Assembly: GCA_017399485.1 (NCBI GenBank)
Contig: JAFQCA010000016.1
Coordinates: 1 to 37,175, forward strand
Reading direction: 5' to 3'
DNA: 37,175 nucleotides
DNA from: Alistipes sp.
GTDB lineage: Bacteria; Bacteroidota; Bacteroidia; Bacteroidales; Rikenellaceae
The position numbers were made by a program, and so were the translations under genes. Shown in pieces: positions 8,628 through 15,826 of the stretch. Numbering within the stretch: the stretch's first letter is position 1; each line of letters starts with the position of its first letter. The notes under the pieces are model-generated. The model did not search any database and was not told where the DNA came from. It was given only the letters and a program-made list of their open reading frames with translations.

Positions 8628-8903
8628 ATGTCGAAGTCTTATGTATATATTTTGACTAATAAATCGAGCACGACTTTTTATACAGGTGTTACGAGCAATC
8701 TGAATCATAGGATAATGCAACATAGAAACAAAATGTATGATGGATTCTCTGCTCGATATAACTTAACAAGGGTCGTATATGTTGAAGAATTACCTTCGAT
8801 AACAGATGCGATTTTGAGGGAAAAATATATAAAGATGATGTCTCGGCAACGCAAATTGGAACTAATAAATAAACATAATCCCGATTGGGTAGATTTGGTG
8901 TGA
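8628..8903 (+). CDS. Small GIY-YIG nuclease domain protein
   Basis: A 91-residue single-domain GIY-YIG protein of the UPF0213/YhbQ-like type. The VYI (6-8) and YTG (18-20) elements replace GIY and YIG. R28 in the following helix, the HRNK segment, and the late EKYIKMMSRQRKLELI stretch with its Glu and basic residues are as expected for the family. The start at 8628 (GGA-ATG-TCG) fits the family N-terminus; a TTG in the preceding repeat would add ten residues. Such stand-alone GIY-YIG proteins are candidate DNA nickases of unknown physiological role. It is bracketed by palindromic repeats (8569-8612; 8939-9046), and the AT-rich gene stands alone, which suggests that gene and repeats travel or act together. 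Confidence 0.85.
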   Translation: MSKSYVYILTNKSSTTFYTGVTSNLNHRIMQHRNKMYDGFSARYNLTRVVYVEELPSITDAILREKYIKMMSRQRKLELINKHNPDWVDLV

Positions 8904-8938
8904 TTGCCGATTGAGTTGTATATTAATGTTGTAGGATA

Positions 8939-8980
8939 CGTCACTCCGCCGAGCCTTAAAAGGTGAGGATTGGAGTCTCT
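8939..8980 (+). repeat. Dispersed palindromic repeat (copy 5)
   Basis: Begins CGTCACTCCGCC and ends GATTGGAGTCTCT. The outer stem carries the CACTCC/GGAGT variant and a different, GC-richer core around CCTTAAAAGG. It lies 36 bases downstream of the GIY-YIG stop codon, facing copy 6. Confidence 0.82.
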
Positions 8981-9000
8981 TGCCTCAAACTCTTGCTTGT

Positions 9001-9046
9001 AGAGATTCCAATCATCACTCTCTAAAGTTCGTGATGTGGAATGACG
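9001..9046 (-). repeat. Dispersed palindromic repeat (copy 6)
   Basis: Inverted relative to copy 5 and nearly identical to copy 1 at its ends (AGAGATTCCAATC ... GTGGAATGACG). The inner stem is ATCAC/GTGAT. Copies 5 and 6 form a head-to-head pair like copies 1 and 2, with a 20-base spacer. Confidence 0.87.
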
Positions 9047-9058
9047 TAAATATTTTTG
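9028..9058 (+). promoter_or_regulatory. Probable promoter of the U32 gene, partly inside a repeat
   Basis: TATTTTTG (9051-9058) is an exact -7 box. TTCG (9028-9031) lies 19 bases upstream, inside palindromic repeat copy 6. The start codon is at 9079. If correct, the mobile repeat supplies part of this promoter. Confidence 0.55.
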
Positions 9059-9078
9059 GCTGTAAAAATTAAATATAG

Positions 9079-10332
9079 ATGAATATTAAACGTTCCGACA
9101 TAGAGATTATGGCTCCTGTGGGGTGTATGGAGTCGTTGCACGCGGCCATTGCGGCGGGTGCCGATGCCATATATTTCGGCGTGGGAGTGTTGAATATGCG
9201 AGCCCGTTCGAGTGTCAATTTTACGCTCGACGACTTGGCCGAGATTGTGCGTACGGCTCACGAGGCCAATGTGAAGACCTATCTGACGGTCAATACTATC
9301 CTCTACGATAACGAGATGGAGGATATGCGTGCTATTGTAGACCGTGCCGCCGTCGAGGGAGTTGATGCCATCATTGCAGCCGATGTGGCCGCCATTATGT
9401 ATGCAAGAGAGAAGGGTGTCGAGGTGCATATCTCTACACAATGTAATATCTCTAATATCTCGGCTGTGGAGTTCTATGCGCAGTGGGCCGATGTGGTGGT
9501 GCTGGCGCGTGAGTTGAGCCTACAACAAGTGGCCTACATCTCGCAACAAATCGAGGAGCGCGACGTGCGAGGCCCAAAGGGTGAGAGAGTCCGTATCGAG
9601 ATGTTTGCGCACGGAGCGTTGTGTATGTCTATCTCTGGAAAATGCTATTTGAGCGAGCACGAGGAGCATTGCTCGGCCAATAGAGGTGCTTGTCGCCAAA
9701 TCTGCCGTCGCAAATATCTTATTACCGATATGCAGACAGGTCGCGAATTGGCTGTCGATGGCCGCTATGTCCTCTCACCGAAGGATTTGTGTACGGTTGA
9801 TTTCTTGGATAAGTTTATAGGTGCGGGCGTCAGGGTTTTGAAAATCGAGGGCCGTGCACGTGGTGCAGAGTATGTGAAACGAGTTGTCGAGTGCTATGAT
9901 GCGGCTCTTCGCGCTATCGAGAGTGGCGAATATACTCCCGAATATGCCTCATCGCTCAAGGAGCGTTTGGCTACAGTCTTCAATCGTGGTTTCTGGGAGG
10001 GTTACTACGCGGGCCGCGATATTGCCGAGCATAGCAACCACTATGGCTCGTCGGCTACTCGTCGCAAGGTATATATAGGCAAGGTGACCAACTTCTTCAA
10101 GAAAATATCGGTTGCCGAAGTGCTGGTTGAGGCTGCGCCGTTGTGTGAGGGCGATGAGTTGCTGTGGATGGGTGAAACGACGGGTGTCGTGGAGATGAAG
10201 GCCGAAGGCATAGTCTTCGAGGAGCAGGTCGTTAAGGAGGTTAAGCAGGGTAACTACTGTTCAATCAAGATGCCTCAGCCGTTGCGTCGTGGCGATAAAC
10301 TCTACAAGATGGTGCCTGCCGAAGAGTGCTAA
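9079..10332 (+). CDS. U32 family protein, TrhP-like tRNA hydroxylation factor
   Basis: A 417-residue U32 (collagenase-like 'peptidase') protein. The U32 signature EMFAHGALCMSISGKC covers residues 174-189, followed by a Cys-rich segment. C182, C189, C198, C205 and C209 could hold an iron-sulfur cluster. In E. coli the relatives TrhP (YegQ, ~450 residues) and RlhA (YdcP, longer) make hydroxyuridine/hydroxycytidine in tRNA and rRNA from prephenate; the length here fits TrhP better. That this one modifies tRNA U34 is inference from family. The ATG at 9079 gives MNIKRSDIEIMAPVG, the expected start of the TIM-barrel domain. It ends before a shared terminator with apt. Confidence 0.85.
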   Translation: MNIKRSDIEIMAPVGCMESLHAAIAAGADAIYFGVGVLNMRARSSVNFTLDDLAEIVRTAHEANVKTYLTVNTILYDNEMEDMRAIVDRAAVEGVDAIIAADVAAIMYAREKGVEVHISTQCNISNISAVEFYAQWADVVVLARELSLQQVAYISQQIEERDVRGPKGERVRIEMFAHGALCMSISGKCYLSEHEEHCSANRGACRQICRRKYLITDMQTGRELAVDGRYVLSPKDLCTVDFLDKFIGAGVRVLKIEGRARGAEYVKRVVECYDAALRAIESGEYTPEYASSLKERLATVFNRGFWEGYYAGRDIAEHSNHYGSSATRRKVYIGKVTNFFKKISVAEVLVEAAPLCEGDELLWMGETTGVVEMKAEGIVFEEQVVKEVKQGNYCSIKMPQPLRRGDKLYKMVPAEEC

Positions 10333-10357
10333 TGACAAATACTAAAAAATAGGAAAG

Positions 10358-10401
10358 AAAAAGGCTGTCCGACCAAAGAGGTTGCGACAGCCTTTGTTTT
10401 A
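10358..10401. terminator. Bidirectional terminator between U32 gene and apt
   Basis: AAGGCTGTC and GACAGCCTT arms (10361-10395), with an A-run on the left and TTTGTTTT on the right. It serves the convergent U32 and apt genes. Confidence 0.85.
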
Positions 10402-10420
10402 TGGTGCACGGTGATTCGTA

Positions 10421-10996
10421 TTACAAACCCTGCAAGTGTACAATCGACTTTACAGGGGCAATCTTCTCCAGTAACGATGCGCCCTTCAGGTCGTCTAACT
10501 CAACGAGGAACACAAATTCGTCAATCACAACCTCGCGCTCAATGCCATCTTTAATCACCTTGTGGCTTAAAATCGATTTTGCAATGCCTTCGGCAGTACC
10601 TCCTGTGGCCAATACGTCGTCGATTATTGTGAGGTGGATTTTGCCATCCTCACCCACTCGGCTTGCAGCGATATCGCTCAGACGATAGTAGAGGTGGTCG
10701 GCTCCATACTCCTTCATAACCTCTACGTCACACAAATCACCCTCGTTGTAGGGTAGTTTGCCGCTTTTGCGGATGGGGATAATATTCTCCACCTCGTTTT
10801 TGCTTATCATCAGCGGTGCGGTAAATAAAAAACCTCTGGCTTCGGGGGCTATGACGTTTGGTGCGGTGACGCGATTGCCTATCTCGCTCATTAACTCTGC
10901 AAATATTTTCTTGTCTTGCAGCAAAGGGATGATATCGACGAAAATAATTCCCTTTTTAGGGAAGTCATTGTAGAACTTTAGGGCCTCTTTTATCAT
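10421..10996 (-). CDS. apt: Adenine phosphoribosyltransferase
   Basis: Purine salvage enzyme converting adenine and PRPP to AMP; cytoplasmic. The protein is 191 residues. Motifs seen: an early FPKKGIIFVDIIPLL block, EARGF (52-56) and the PRPP-binding loop IIDDVLATGGTAEG (124-137), which is diagnostic. The ATG at 10996 is chosen because it places the FPKKGI block near residue 12 as in other Apt proteins; upstream in-frame codons to 11041 overlap the -7 box. Single gene, transcribed divergently from lipA. Confidence 0.94.
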   Translation of the reverse strand: MIKEALKFYNDFPKKGIIFVDIIPLLQDKKIFAELMSEIGNRVTAPNVIAPEARGFLFTAPLMISKNEVENIIPIRKSGKLPYNEGDLCDVEVMKEYGADHLYYRLSDIAASRVGEDGKIHLTIIDDVLATGGTAEGIAKSILSHKVIKDGIEREVVIDEFVFLVELDDLKGASLLEKIAPVKSIVHLQGL

Positions 10997-11038
10997 AGTA
11001 TTTAATTTGTAGATTGATAAACTTTTTTGCTTGTAGTA

Positions 11039-11046
11039 CAAAGATA
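11039..11046 (-). promoter_or_regulatory. -7 promoter box of apt
   Basis: TATCTTTG on the minus strand, an exact TAnnTTTG match. Predicted start near 11032 with a leader of about 36 bases. No clear TTTG was found at the expected -33 position. Confidence 0.5.
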
Positions 11047-11110
11047 CGATTTTTTTTACCTCGAAAGAGTTATTTTATCATAATTATGATATAATTTTTG
11101 TTTTTTTTTC

Positions 11111-11118
11111 TATCTTTG
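11111..11118 (+). promoter_or_regulatory. -7 promoter box of lipA
   Basis: TATCTTTG, an exact match to TAnnTTTG, 28 bases before the lipA start. The upstream region is T-rich with no clean -33 TTTG at 19-20 bases. It probably drives lipA-lipB-recJ and perhaps rnpB. Confidence 0.5.
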
Positions 11119-11145
11119 CATCAATTGGAAAATAATGAACTTAAA

Positions 11146-12036
11146 ATGCCGAAGTTTTATGACAAGGTAAATGTGCTGAAAAAGCCCGAATGGTTGAAAA
11201 TACGTTTGCAGAGCGACGAGGCCTCGGCTGAAGTCGAGCGTATAGTCAAGGAGCACTCCTTGCACACCATTTGTAGCAGTGGCCTCTGCCCCAATAAGGC
11301 GGAGTGTTGGCGTCGTAGGACGGCTACATTTATGATTTTGGGCGATATATGTACACGCGGATGTCGATTCTGCGCTACCAAAACAGGCATACCCCTTGCA
11401 CCCGATGCATCCGAGCCACAAAAGGTGGCCGAGAGTGTTCGGCTTATGGGACTTCGACACGTTGTCGTGACTTCTGTCACACGCGATGACCTTTCGGACG
11501 GTGGAGCCCACCATTGGGCTGCCGTAGTGGAGGCTATCCGTAAAGAGAATCCCGACGCAACAATTGAGCTCCTTATTCCCGATTTGGATGCAAGGGCCGA
11601 TTTGATAGAGATTGTGGCCGCATCCGCGCCCGATATTATTGGGCATAACATCGAAACCGTCGAGCGACTTACCCCGTTGGTGCGCTCTCGTGCGAAGTAT
11701 CGGACGAGTATGCGTACGTTGGAGATAATCTCCAAAACGGGCATTGTCTCGAAGAGTGGACTGATGGTCGGACTTGGCGAGAGCGATGATGAAGTAATGC
11801 AAACCCTTGGTGACCTGCGTGATGTGGGTACCGAGATTGTGACGCTTGGTCAGTATCTTCGACCCTCTTTGGAGCATTATCCCGTTGCGGCGTATATCAC
11901 TCCTGAGAAATTTGAATGGTACCGACTCCAAGCGCTGGATATGGGCTTCAGTTATTGTGCAAGTGCGCCTTTGGTGCGCTCGTCATATTTGGCTGATGCC
12001 GCTTTGGAAAGCGTCAAGGCTAAGGCCGCACGTTAA
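11146..12036 (+). CDS. lipA: Lipoyl synthase (radical SAM)
   Basis: Inserts two sulfur atoms into octanoyl groups on lipoyl-dependent enzymes. The protein is 296 residues, as usual for the family. It carries the auxiliary cluster motif CSSGLCPNKAEC (Cys 43, 48, 54) and the radical-SAM motif CTRGCRFC (Cys 69, 73, 76). The C-terminal RSSY motif, whose Ser ligates the auxiliary cluster, is present (VRSSYLAD). The ATG at 11146 gives a natural N-terminus (MPKFYDKV). It is followed after 10 bases by lipB, so the two octanoyl-transfer and sulfur-insertion steps are encoded together. Confidence 0.97.
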   Translation: MPKFYDKVNVLKKPEWLKIRLQSDEASAEVERIVKEHSLHTICSSGLCPNKAECWRRRTATFMILGDICTRGCRFCATKTGIPLAPDASEPQKVAESVRLMGLRHVVVTSVTRDDLSDGGAHHWAAVVEAIRKENPDATIELLIPDLDARADLIEIVAASAPDIIGHNIETVERLTPLVRSRAKYRTSMRTLEIISKTGIVSKSGLMVGLGESDDEVMQTLGDLRDVGTEIVTLGQYLRPSLEHYPVAAYITPEKFEWYRLQALDMGFSYCASAPLVRSSYLADAALESVKAKAAR

Positions 12037-12046
12037 TGTGTAGCCG

Positions 12047-12775
12047 ATGGGCTTTGCGCAGAGCGTAAAGCGTATGATGGAGGTAGAGTACAGAGATTTG
12101 GGCCGTATGGGCTATTCCGAGTGCTGGGCATTGCAACGCTCGCTGTTTGAGCGTTTGATTTCTGCCAAGCGGTCAGATGTTGCCCCTGAGCAGGCTGTTG
12201 CCGCGAATATGGCGGGTTGGATGCTCTTTGTCGAGCATAATCCTGTCTATACGTTGGGCAAGAGCGGCAAGGAGTCCAATATGTTGGTTAGCGAAGAGTA
12301 TTTGCGCTCCATCGGTGCCGAGTTCTTTCACATTGACCGAGGTGGCGATGTGACCTATCACGGCCCTGGGCAGATTGTTGGCTATCCCATCCTCGATTTG
12401 GATAAGGTGGGTATAGGCCTTAGAGAGTATATCGACCTTTTGGAGGAGTCCGTAATCGGAGTATGCCGCGAGTGGGGCATCGAGGCAGGACGTATTGCCG
12501 GTGCTTCGGGAGTGTGGTTGGAGCCATCGACGTCGTGTGCAAGGAAGATTTGCGCCATCGGAGTTCGCTCCTCGCGCTATGTGACGATGCACGGATTTGC
12601 GCTAAACGTGGCAACCGATATGCGTTATTTCCAGCATATCAACCCCTGCGGTTTTGTCGATAGGGGCGTTACGAGCCTTGAGAAGGAGTTGGGCCACGAG
12701 GTGGATATCGAGCAGGTGAAGCAACAACTTGTAAAACAATTAAGTGAAAAATTAAATGTTAAAATATATAAATAA
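12047..12775 (+). CDS. lipB: Octanoyl-[ACP]:protein N-octanoyltransferase
   Basis: Transfers octanoate from acyl carrier protein to lipoyl domains, the step before LipA. Signature RGGDVTYHGPGQIVGYP begins at residue 98. The catalytic pair is K167 (in RKICAIGVR) and C201 (in NPCGFVDRGVTS). Length is 242 residues from the first ATG. Met10 (12074) or Met11 (12077) would also give normal lengths, and the extra N-terminal residues look unlike the family, so the true start may be one of these. It lies 10 bases after lipA and 14 before recJ, so the three are almost certainly one operon. Confidence 0.95.
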   Translation: MGFAQSVKRMMEVEYRDLGRMGYSECWALQRSLFERLISAKRSDVAPEQAVAANMAGWMLFVEHNPVYTLGKSGKESNMLVSEEYLRSIGAEFFHIDRGGDVTYHGPGQIVGYPILDLDKVGIGLREYIDLLEESVIGVCREWGIEAGRIAGASGVWLEPSTSCARKICAIGVRSSRYVTMHGFALNVATDMRYFQHINPCGFVDRGVTSLEKELGHEVDIEQVKQQLVKQLSEKLNVKIYK

Positions 12776-12789
12776 TAAAAATGTAAGTT

Positions 12790-14550
12790 ATGCCTATAGA
12801 GAAGCGATGGGTCGTGAGGGCCCGTGGCGACGAGAAGGCAGTGGCACGCTTGGCGAGCCATCTTCGTATGTCGCCCGTTCTCACGAACCTACTAGTTCAG
12901 AGAGGCATAGACACCGTAGAAAAGGCTAACAAATTCTTTAACCCGCAACTTGGCGACCTCCACGACCCATTCCTGATGAAGGATATGGCCAAGGCCGTCG
13001 AGCGCATTGAACGTGCCATAGCCCATAACGAGAAGATTATGGTATATGGCGACTACGATGTTGACGGTACAACCGCCGTAGCGTTGGTTTATAAGTTTTT
13101 GAAGCAAATAGGTCACAAAAACCTAGTTTTCTACATCCCTGACCGTTATAATGACGGTTACGGCATATCGGTTAAGGGCATTGATTTCGCCGCGCGTAAA
13201 GGCGTGACGCTTGCAATAGCCCTCGATTGCGGTATTAAAGCCGTAGAAAAGGTTGTTTATGCGAGAGAGAAGGGCGTAGATTTCATTATCTGCGACCACC
13301 ATCTTCCGGCAGAGGAGATTCCTTCGGCCGTAGCAGTTCTCGACCCAAAGCGCAACGACTGCAACTATCCTTTCGATGAGTTGTCGGGTTGTGGAGTGGG
13401 TTTCAAACTCGTGCAGGCTTATGCCCAGAAGCATAATATCCCCTTCAAGGATATTGAGCATCTGTTAGACCTGCTCGTGGTAAGTATTGCATCCGACATT
13501 GTGCCTTTGACGGGTGAAAATCGTATTCTGGCCTATTATGGTCTGGAACGTTTGAACCGTATGCCATCGTCGGGATTGTTGTCGATAATAAAGATTTGCG
13601 GTCTTGAGGACCACAACATCACAATCGACGATATTGTGTTTAAGATTGGTCCGCGTATCAACGCTGCAGGTCGTATGCGTATGGACGAAAACGACGAAAA
13701 TGCCGCCCCAAGTGGAGGCTTTGCCGCCGTTGAGTTGCTGGTTGAGGGTAACGAGAAGCAGGCTCGCGAGTTCTGTGACGTGATTGACTCCTACAATCAG
13801 GACCGTAAGAATATTGACCGTAGCGTGACGCAGGAGGCGCACGATTACATCGAGTCGCACCCCGAAATGAAGAACCGTAAAAGTACGGTTATCTACAATC
13901 CCAAGTGGATGAAGGGCATTGTCGGCATTGTTGCGTCGCGTCTTATCGAGACCTATTATCGTCCGACGGTTGTGCTGACGATGAGTAACGGTTTTGTGAC
14001 GGGCTCAGCGCGCTCGGTACAGGGTTTTGACTTGTATCAGGCTGTGGAGTCTTGCTCCGATTTGTTGGAGAATTTTGGTGGCCATATGTATGCTGCGGGA
14101 CTTACGATGAAGCCCGAAAACGTAGAGGCATTCACCAAGCGATTCAACGACTATGTCGATGAGCATATCGACCCGCAGATTTTGGTGCCGCAGGTTGATA
14201 TCGACAGCGAATTGATGTTCTCGGATATTACGCCTGCGTTCCATCGCCAACTCAATAGTTTCCAGCCTTTTGGTCCGGGTAATACGGCGCCAGTGTTTGT
14301 GTCGCGTGCTGCCAATTCGTATGGAGACCCGAAGTTGGTGGGAGCCGATTTGGAGCATCTGCGAATGGATTTGATGCAGCAGAATAGCCCTCATTCGGTG
14401 ATGCAGACCATAGCGTTCCAGCAACCGACACACTACGAGTGGATTCGTTCAGGCCGTCAGGTTGATGTGTGCTATCAAGTTGTTGAGAACCACTATCGTG
14501 GGACAGTTAGTACGCAGTTGCGTATTAAGGATATTAAACGAACGTTATAA
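12790..14550 (+). CDS. recJ: Single-stranded-DNA-specific 5'-3' exonuclease RecJ
   Basis: DNA repair and recombination nuclease of the DHH superfamily, 586 residues. Catalytic motifs: YGDYDVDGTT (86-95), the ALDCGIKA segment (~144-151), CDHH (168-171), a later DIVPLTGENR block and the DHHA1-domain signature GFVTGSARS, followed by the OB-type C-terminal domain. Metal-binding Asp and His residues are all present, so it should be active. It is the last protein gene of the lipA-lipB-recJ run; its stop codon is only a few bases from the start of rnpB. Confidence 0.96.
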   Translation: MPIEKRWVVRARGDEKAVARLASHLRMSPVLTNLLVQRGIDTVEKANKFFNPQLGDLHDPFLMKDMAKAVERIERAIAHNEKIMVYGDYDVDGTTAVALVYKFLKQIGHKNLVFYIPDRYNDGYGISVKGIDFAARKGVTLAIALDCGIKAVEKVVYAREKGVDFIICDHHLPAEEIPSAVAVLDPKRNDCNYPFDELSGCGVGFKLVQAYAQKHNIPFKDIEHLLDLLVVSIASDIVPLTGENRILAYYGLERLNRMPSSGLLSIIKICGLEDHNITIDDIVFKIGPRINAAGRMRMDENDENAAPSGGFAAVELLVEGNEKQAREFCDVIDSYNQDRKNIDRSVTQEAHDYIESHPEMKNRKSTVIYNPKWMKGIVGIVASRLIETYYRPTVVLTMSNGFVTGSARSVQGFDLYQAVESCSDLLENFGGHMYAAGLTMKPENVEAFTKRFNDYVDEHIDPQILVPQVDIDSELMFSDITPAFHRQLNSFQPFGPGNTAPVFVSRAANSYGDPKLVGADLEHLRMDLMQQNSPHSVMQTIAFQQPTHYEWIRSGRQVDVCYQVVENHYRGTVSTQLRIKDIKRTL

Positions 14551-14553
14551 CAT

Positions 14554-14949
14554 TTGCAAGTACGCTCTATCGCTGCCCGCAAGGGGAGAGGAAAGTCCGA
14601 GCAACGCAGAGCGCCGTACGAGTTAATGGCTCGATGTCCGTGAGGGTGTAGTAACGTAACAGAAAATAACCGCCAGGGGCGAGTCTTTGGGGAGGGGAGT
14701 GATGAATTTCTTTTTCTTTAAGGCTTGTTTCGGGTAAGGGTGAAAAGGCGGGGTAAGAGCCCACCGCAGCGGCAGCAATGTCGTCTGGCAGTACGTCTTA
14801 CGGGTTGCAAGACCGCGTATACCGACAATTAAGGGTTGCTCGCTCAATGTCGGGGGGTAGGTTGCTGGAGACTGCGGGTGACCGTAGTCGTAGATAAATG
14901 ATAGAGGCTTCCGCAAGGGAGTACAGAACTCGGCTTATAGTATTTGCAA
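14554..14949 (+). ncRNA. rnpB: RNase P RNA, bacterial type A
   Basis: Catalytic RNA of RNase P, which matures tRNA 5' ends. Recognised by the universally conserved GAGGAAAGTCCG (from ~14588), the ACAGAAAATAACCGCC block, GGTAAGGGTGAAAAGGC and the closing ACAGAACTCGGCTTAT near the 3' end. The P1 helix pairs TTGCAAGTAC (14554-14563) with GTATTTGCAA (14940-14949), with one G-U pair, which sets the ends. It starts three bases after the recJ stop with no separate spacer. It may therefore be processed from the recJ transcript or have a promoter inside recJ. Confidence 0.97.
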
Positions 14950-14954
14950 TAATT

Positions 14955-14987
14955 AAGGGGCTGTTCCTTGGGGAGCAGCCCTTTTTG
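14955..14987 (+). terminator. Terminator of rnpB
   Basis: GGGCTG/CAGCCC arms (14958-14981) followed by TTTTT, immediately after the P1 helix of the RNase P RNA. Confidence 0.85.
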
Positions 14988-15006
14988 TCTGATTCAAAAT
15001 CGTTTT

Positions 15007-15669
15007 TTATTCAAATATCAAAAACTCCGCGCTGGAGGTCATACAGTGTGGGCAGTAGCAGGTGCGCAACTGCTCACACTCTATATTTCCGCAGGTGGGG
15101 CATACCCAATAACAGGTAACGGATGTCGTGTCGTCGCTCGCTTTCTCGGTGGCGATAGCCTGCTTTAATAGGGTAATCATCTTTACATCGCTTGCATCGC
15201 ACCACGTCAGCATACGTGCCAGATAGCGGTTGCCCTCATCCATAGCCCCAGTGATGCACTCCTGCATCTTACCGTGGTGGTAATCACTCTTTTCGCTGAT
15301 GGCATTTTGCAGATGCTCGTGTGTCGAGGTTAATGCCACGGGAACCTCGACAGGAGGCGAGAAGAGCCCTCCTAATGAGCCGATGGCATCTTTGCAGTTT
15401 TCGCACTGCACCTCCTCGGCGAATGATATCGCCCTGAATAGTGTGGCAATCTGTGGCGCTTGCGCCTGTTGTGCGTGTATGGCATATTGCTGGTAGCGTA
15501 CGCTATGATGGTGTTGTTGTCGTCCTAATTCGTTAAGTCGTTGCAGTGTGTCGTGCCACAGATGCTCTTTGTTGTGTTGAGGTCGCATCTTGCCATCGAT
15601 GTATGCGGCACCAAGAGCAAGCAGGCTCACGGTGAAAAATGTAATGAATAGTGCAAAGAATCGTTTCAT
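15007..15669 (-). CDS. Membrane-anchored rubrerythrin-like protein with degraded iron site
   Basis: A 220-residue protein. N-terminal hydrophobic segment (4-24) looks like an uncleaved anchor or a signal. It is followed by a four-helix rubrerythrin-like domain and a C-terminal rubredoxin-like zinc ribbon with CPTC (190-193) and CPHC (206-209). Rubrerythrins normally carry diiron ExxH motifs; here the first is replaced by EEVQCENC (residues 85-92) and the second helix pair also lacks a clear E/ExxH. Extra Cys residues (89, 92, 158) are present instead. So peroxidase activity by the usual diiron site is doubtful, although the domain arrangement is retained. The start at 15669 is the ATG just before the hydrophobic stretch. 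It is divergent from the GH127 gene. Confidence 0.75.
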   Translation of the reverse strand: MKRFFALFITFFTVSLLALGAAYIDGKMRPQHNKEHLWHDTLQRLNELGRQQHHHSVRYQQYAIHAQQAQAPQIATLFRAISFAEEVQCENCKDAIGSLGGLFSPPVEVPVALTSTHEHLQNAISEKSDYHHGKMQECITGAMDEGNRYLARMLTWCDASDVKMITLLKQAIATEKASDDTTSVTCYWVCPTCGNIECEQLRTCYCPHCMTSSAEFLIFE

Positions 15670-15781
15670 ACTTCTGTCGTTACATAAATTATGCCTTAAT
15701 AAAAGACTGCAATAACCGAAACCTGTTATGCCGAAACTCTTTTTTTGCGTAAAACGTAGCGGGAACAATCTTTTTTTTGTG

Positions 15782-15789
15782 TATCTTTG
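15782..15789 (+). promoter_or_regulatory. -7 promoter box of the GH127 gene
   Basis: TATCTTTG, an exact -7 match, 38 bases before the ATG at 15827. No clean -33 TTTG at the expected spacing. Confidence 0.45.
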
Positions 15790-15826
15790 AGAAGTGAAAA
15801 AATCAAATAATAATATATTGTCAAAA

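Noticed and set aside
8939..9046. Possible CRISPR array at the repeat cluster
   Set aside because: Only two inverted units with palindromic cores, no regular spacing and no cas genes; they belong to the dispersed repeat family.
11110..11931. Minus-strand open frame opposite lipA
   Set aside because: Entirely antisense to a certain lipA gene; Cys/His-rich composition is that of a shadow frame.
15794..15826. Upstream GTG start for the GH127 gene
   Set aside because: The added residues (MKKSNNNILSK) precede the signal peptide and the start would lie only a few bases from the predicted transcription start.
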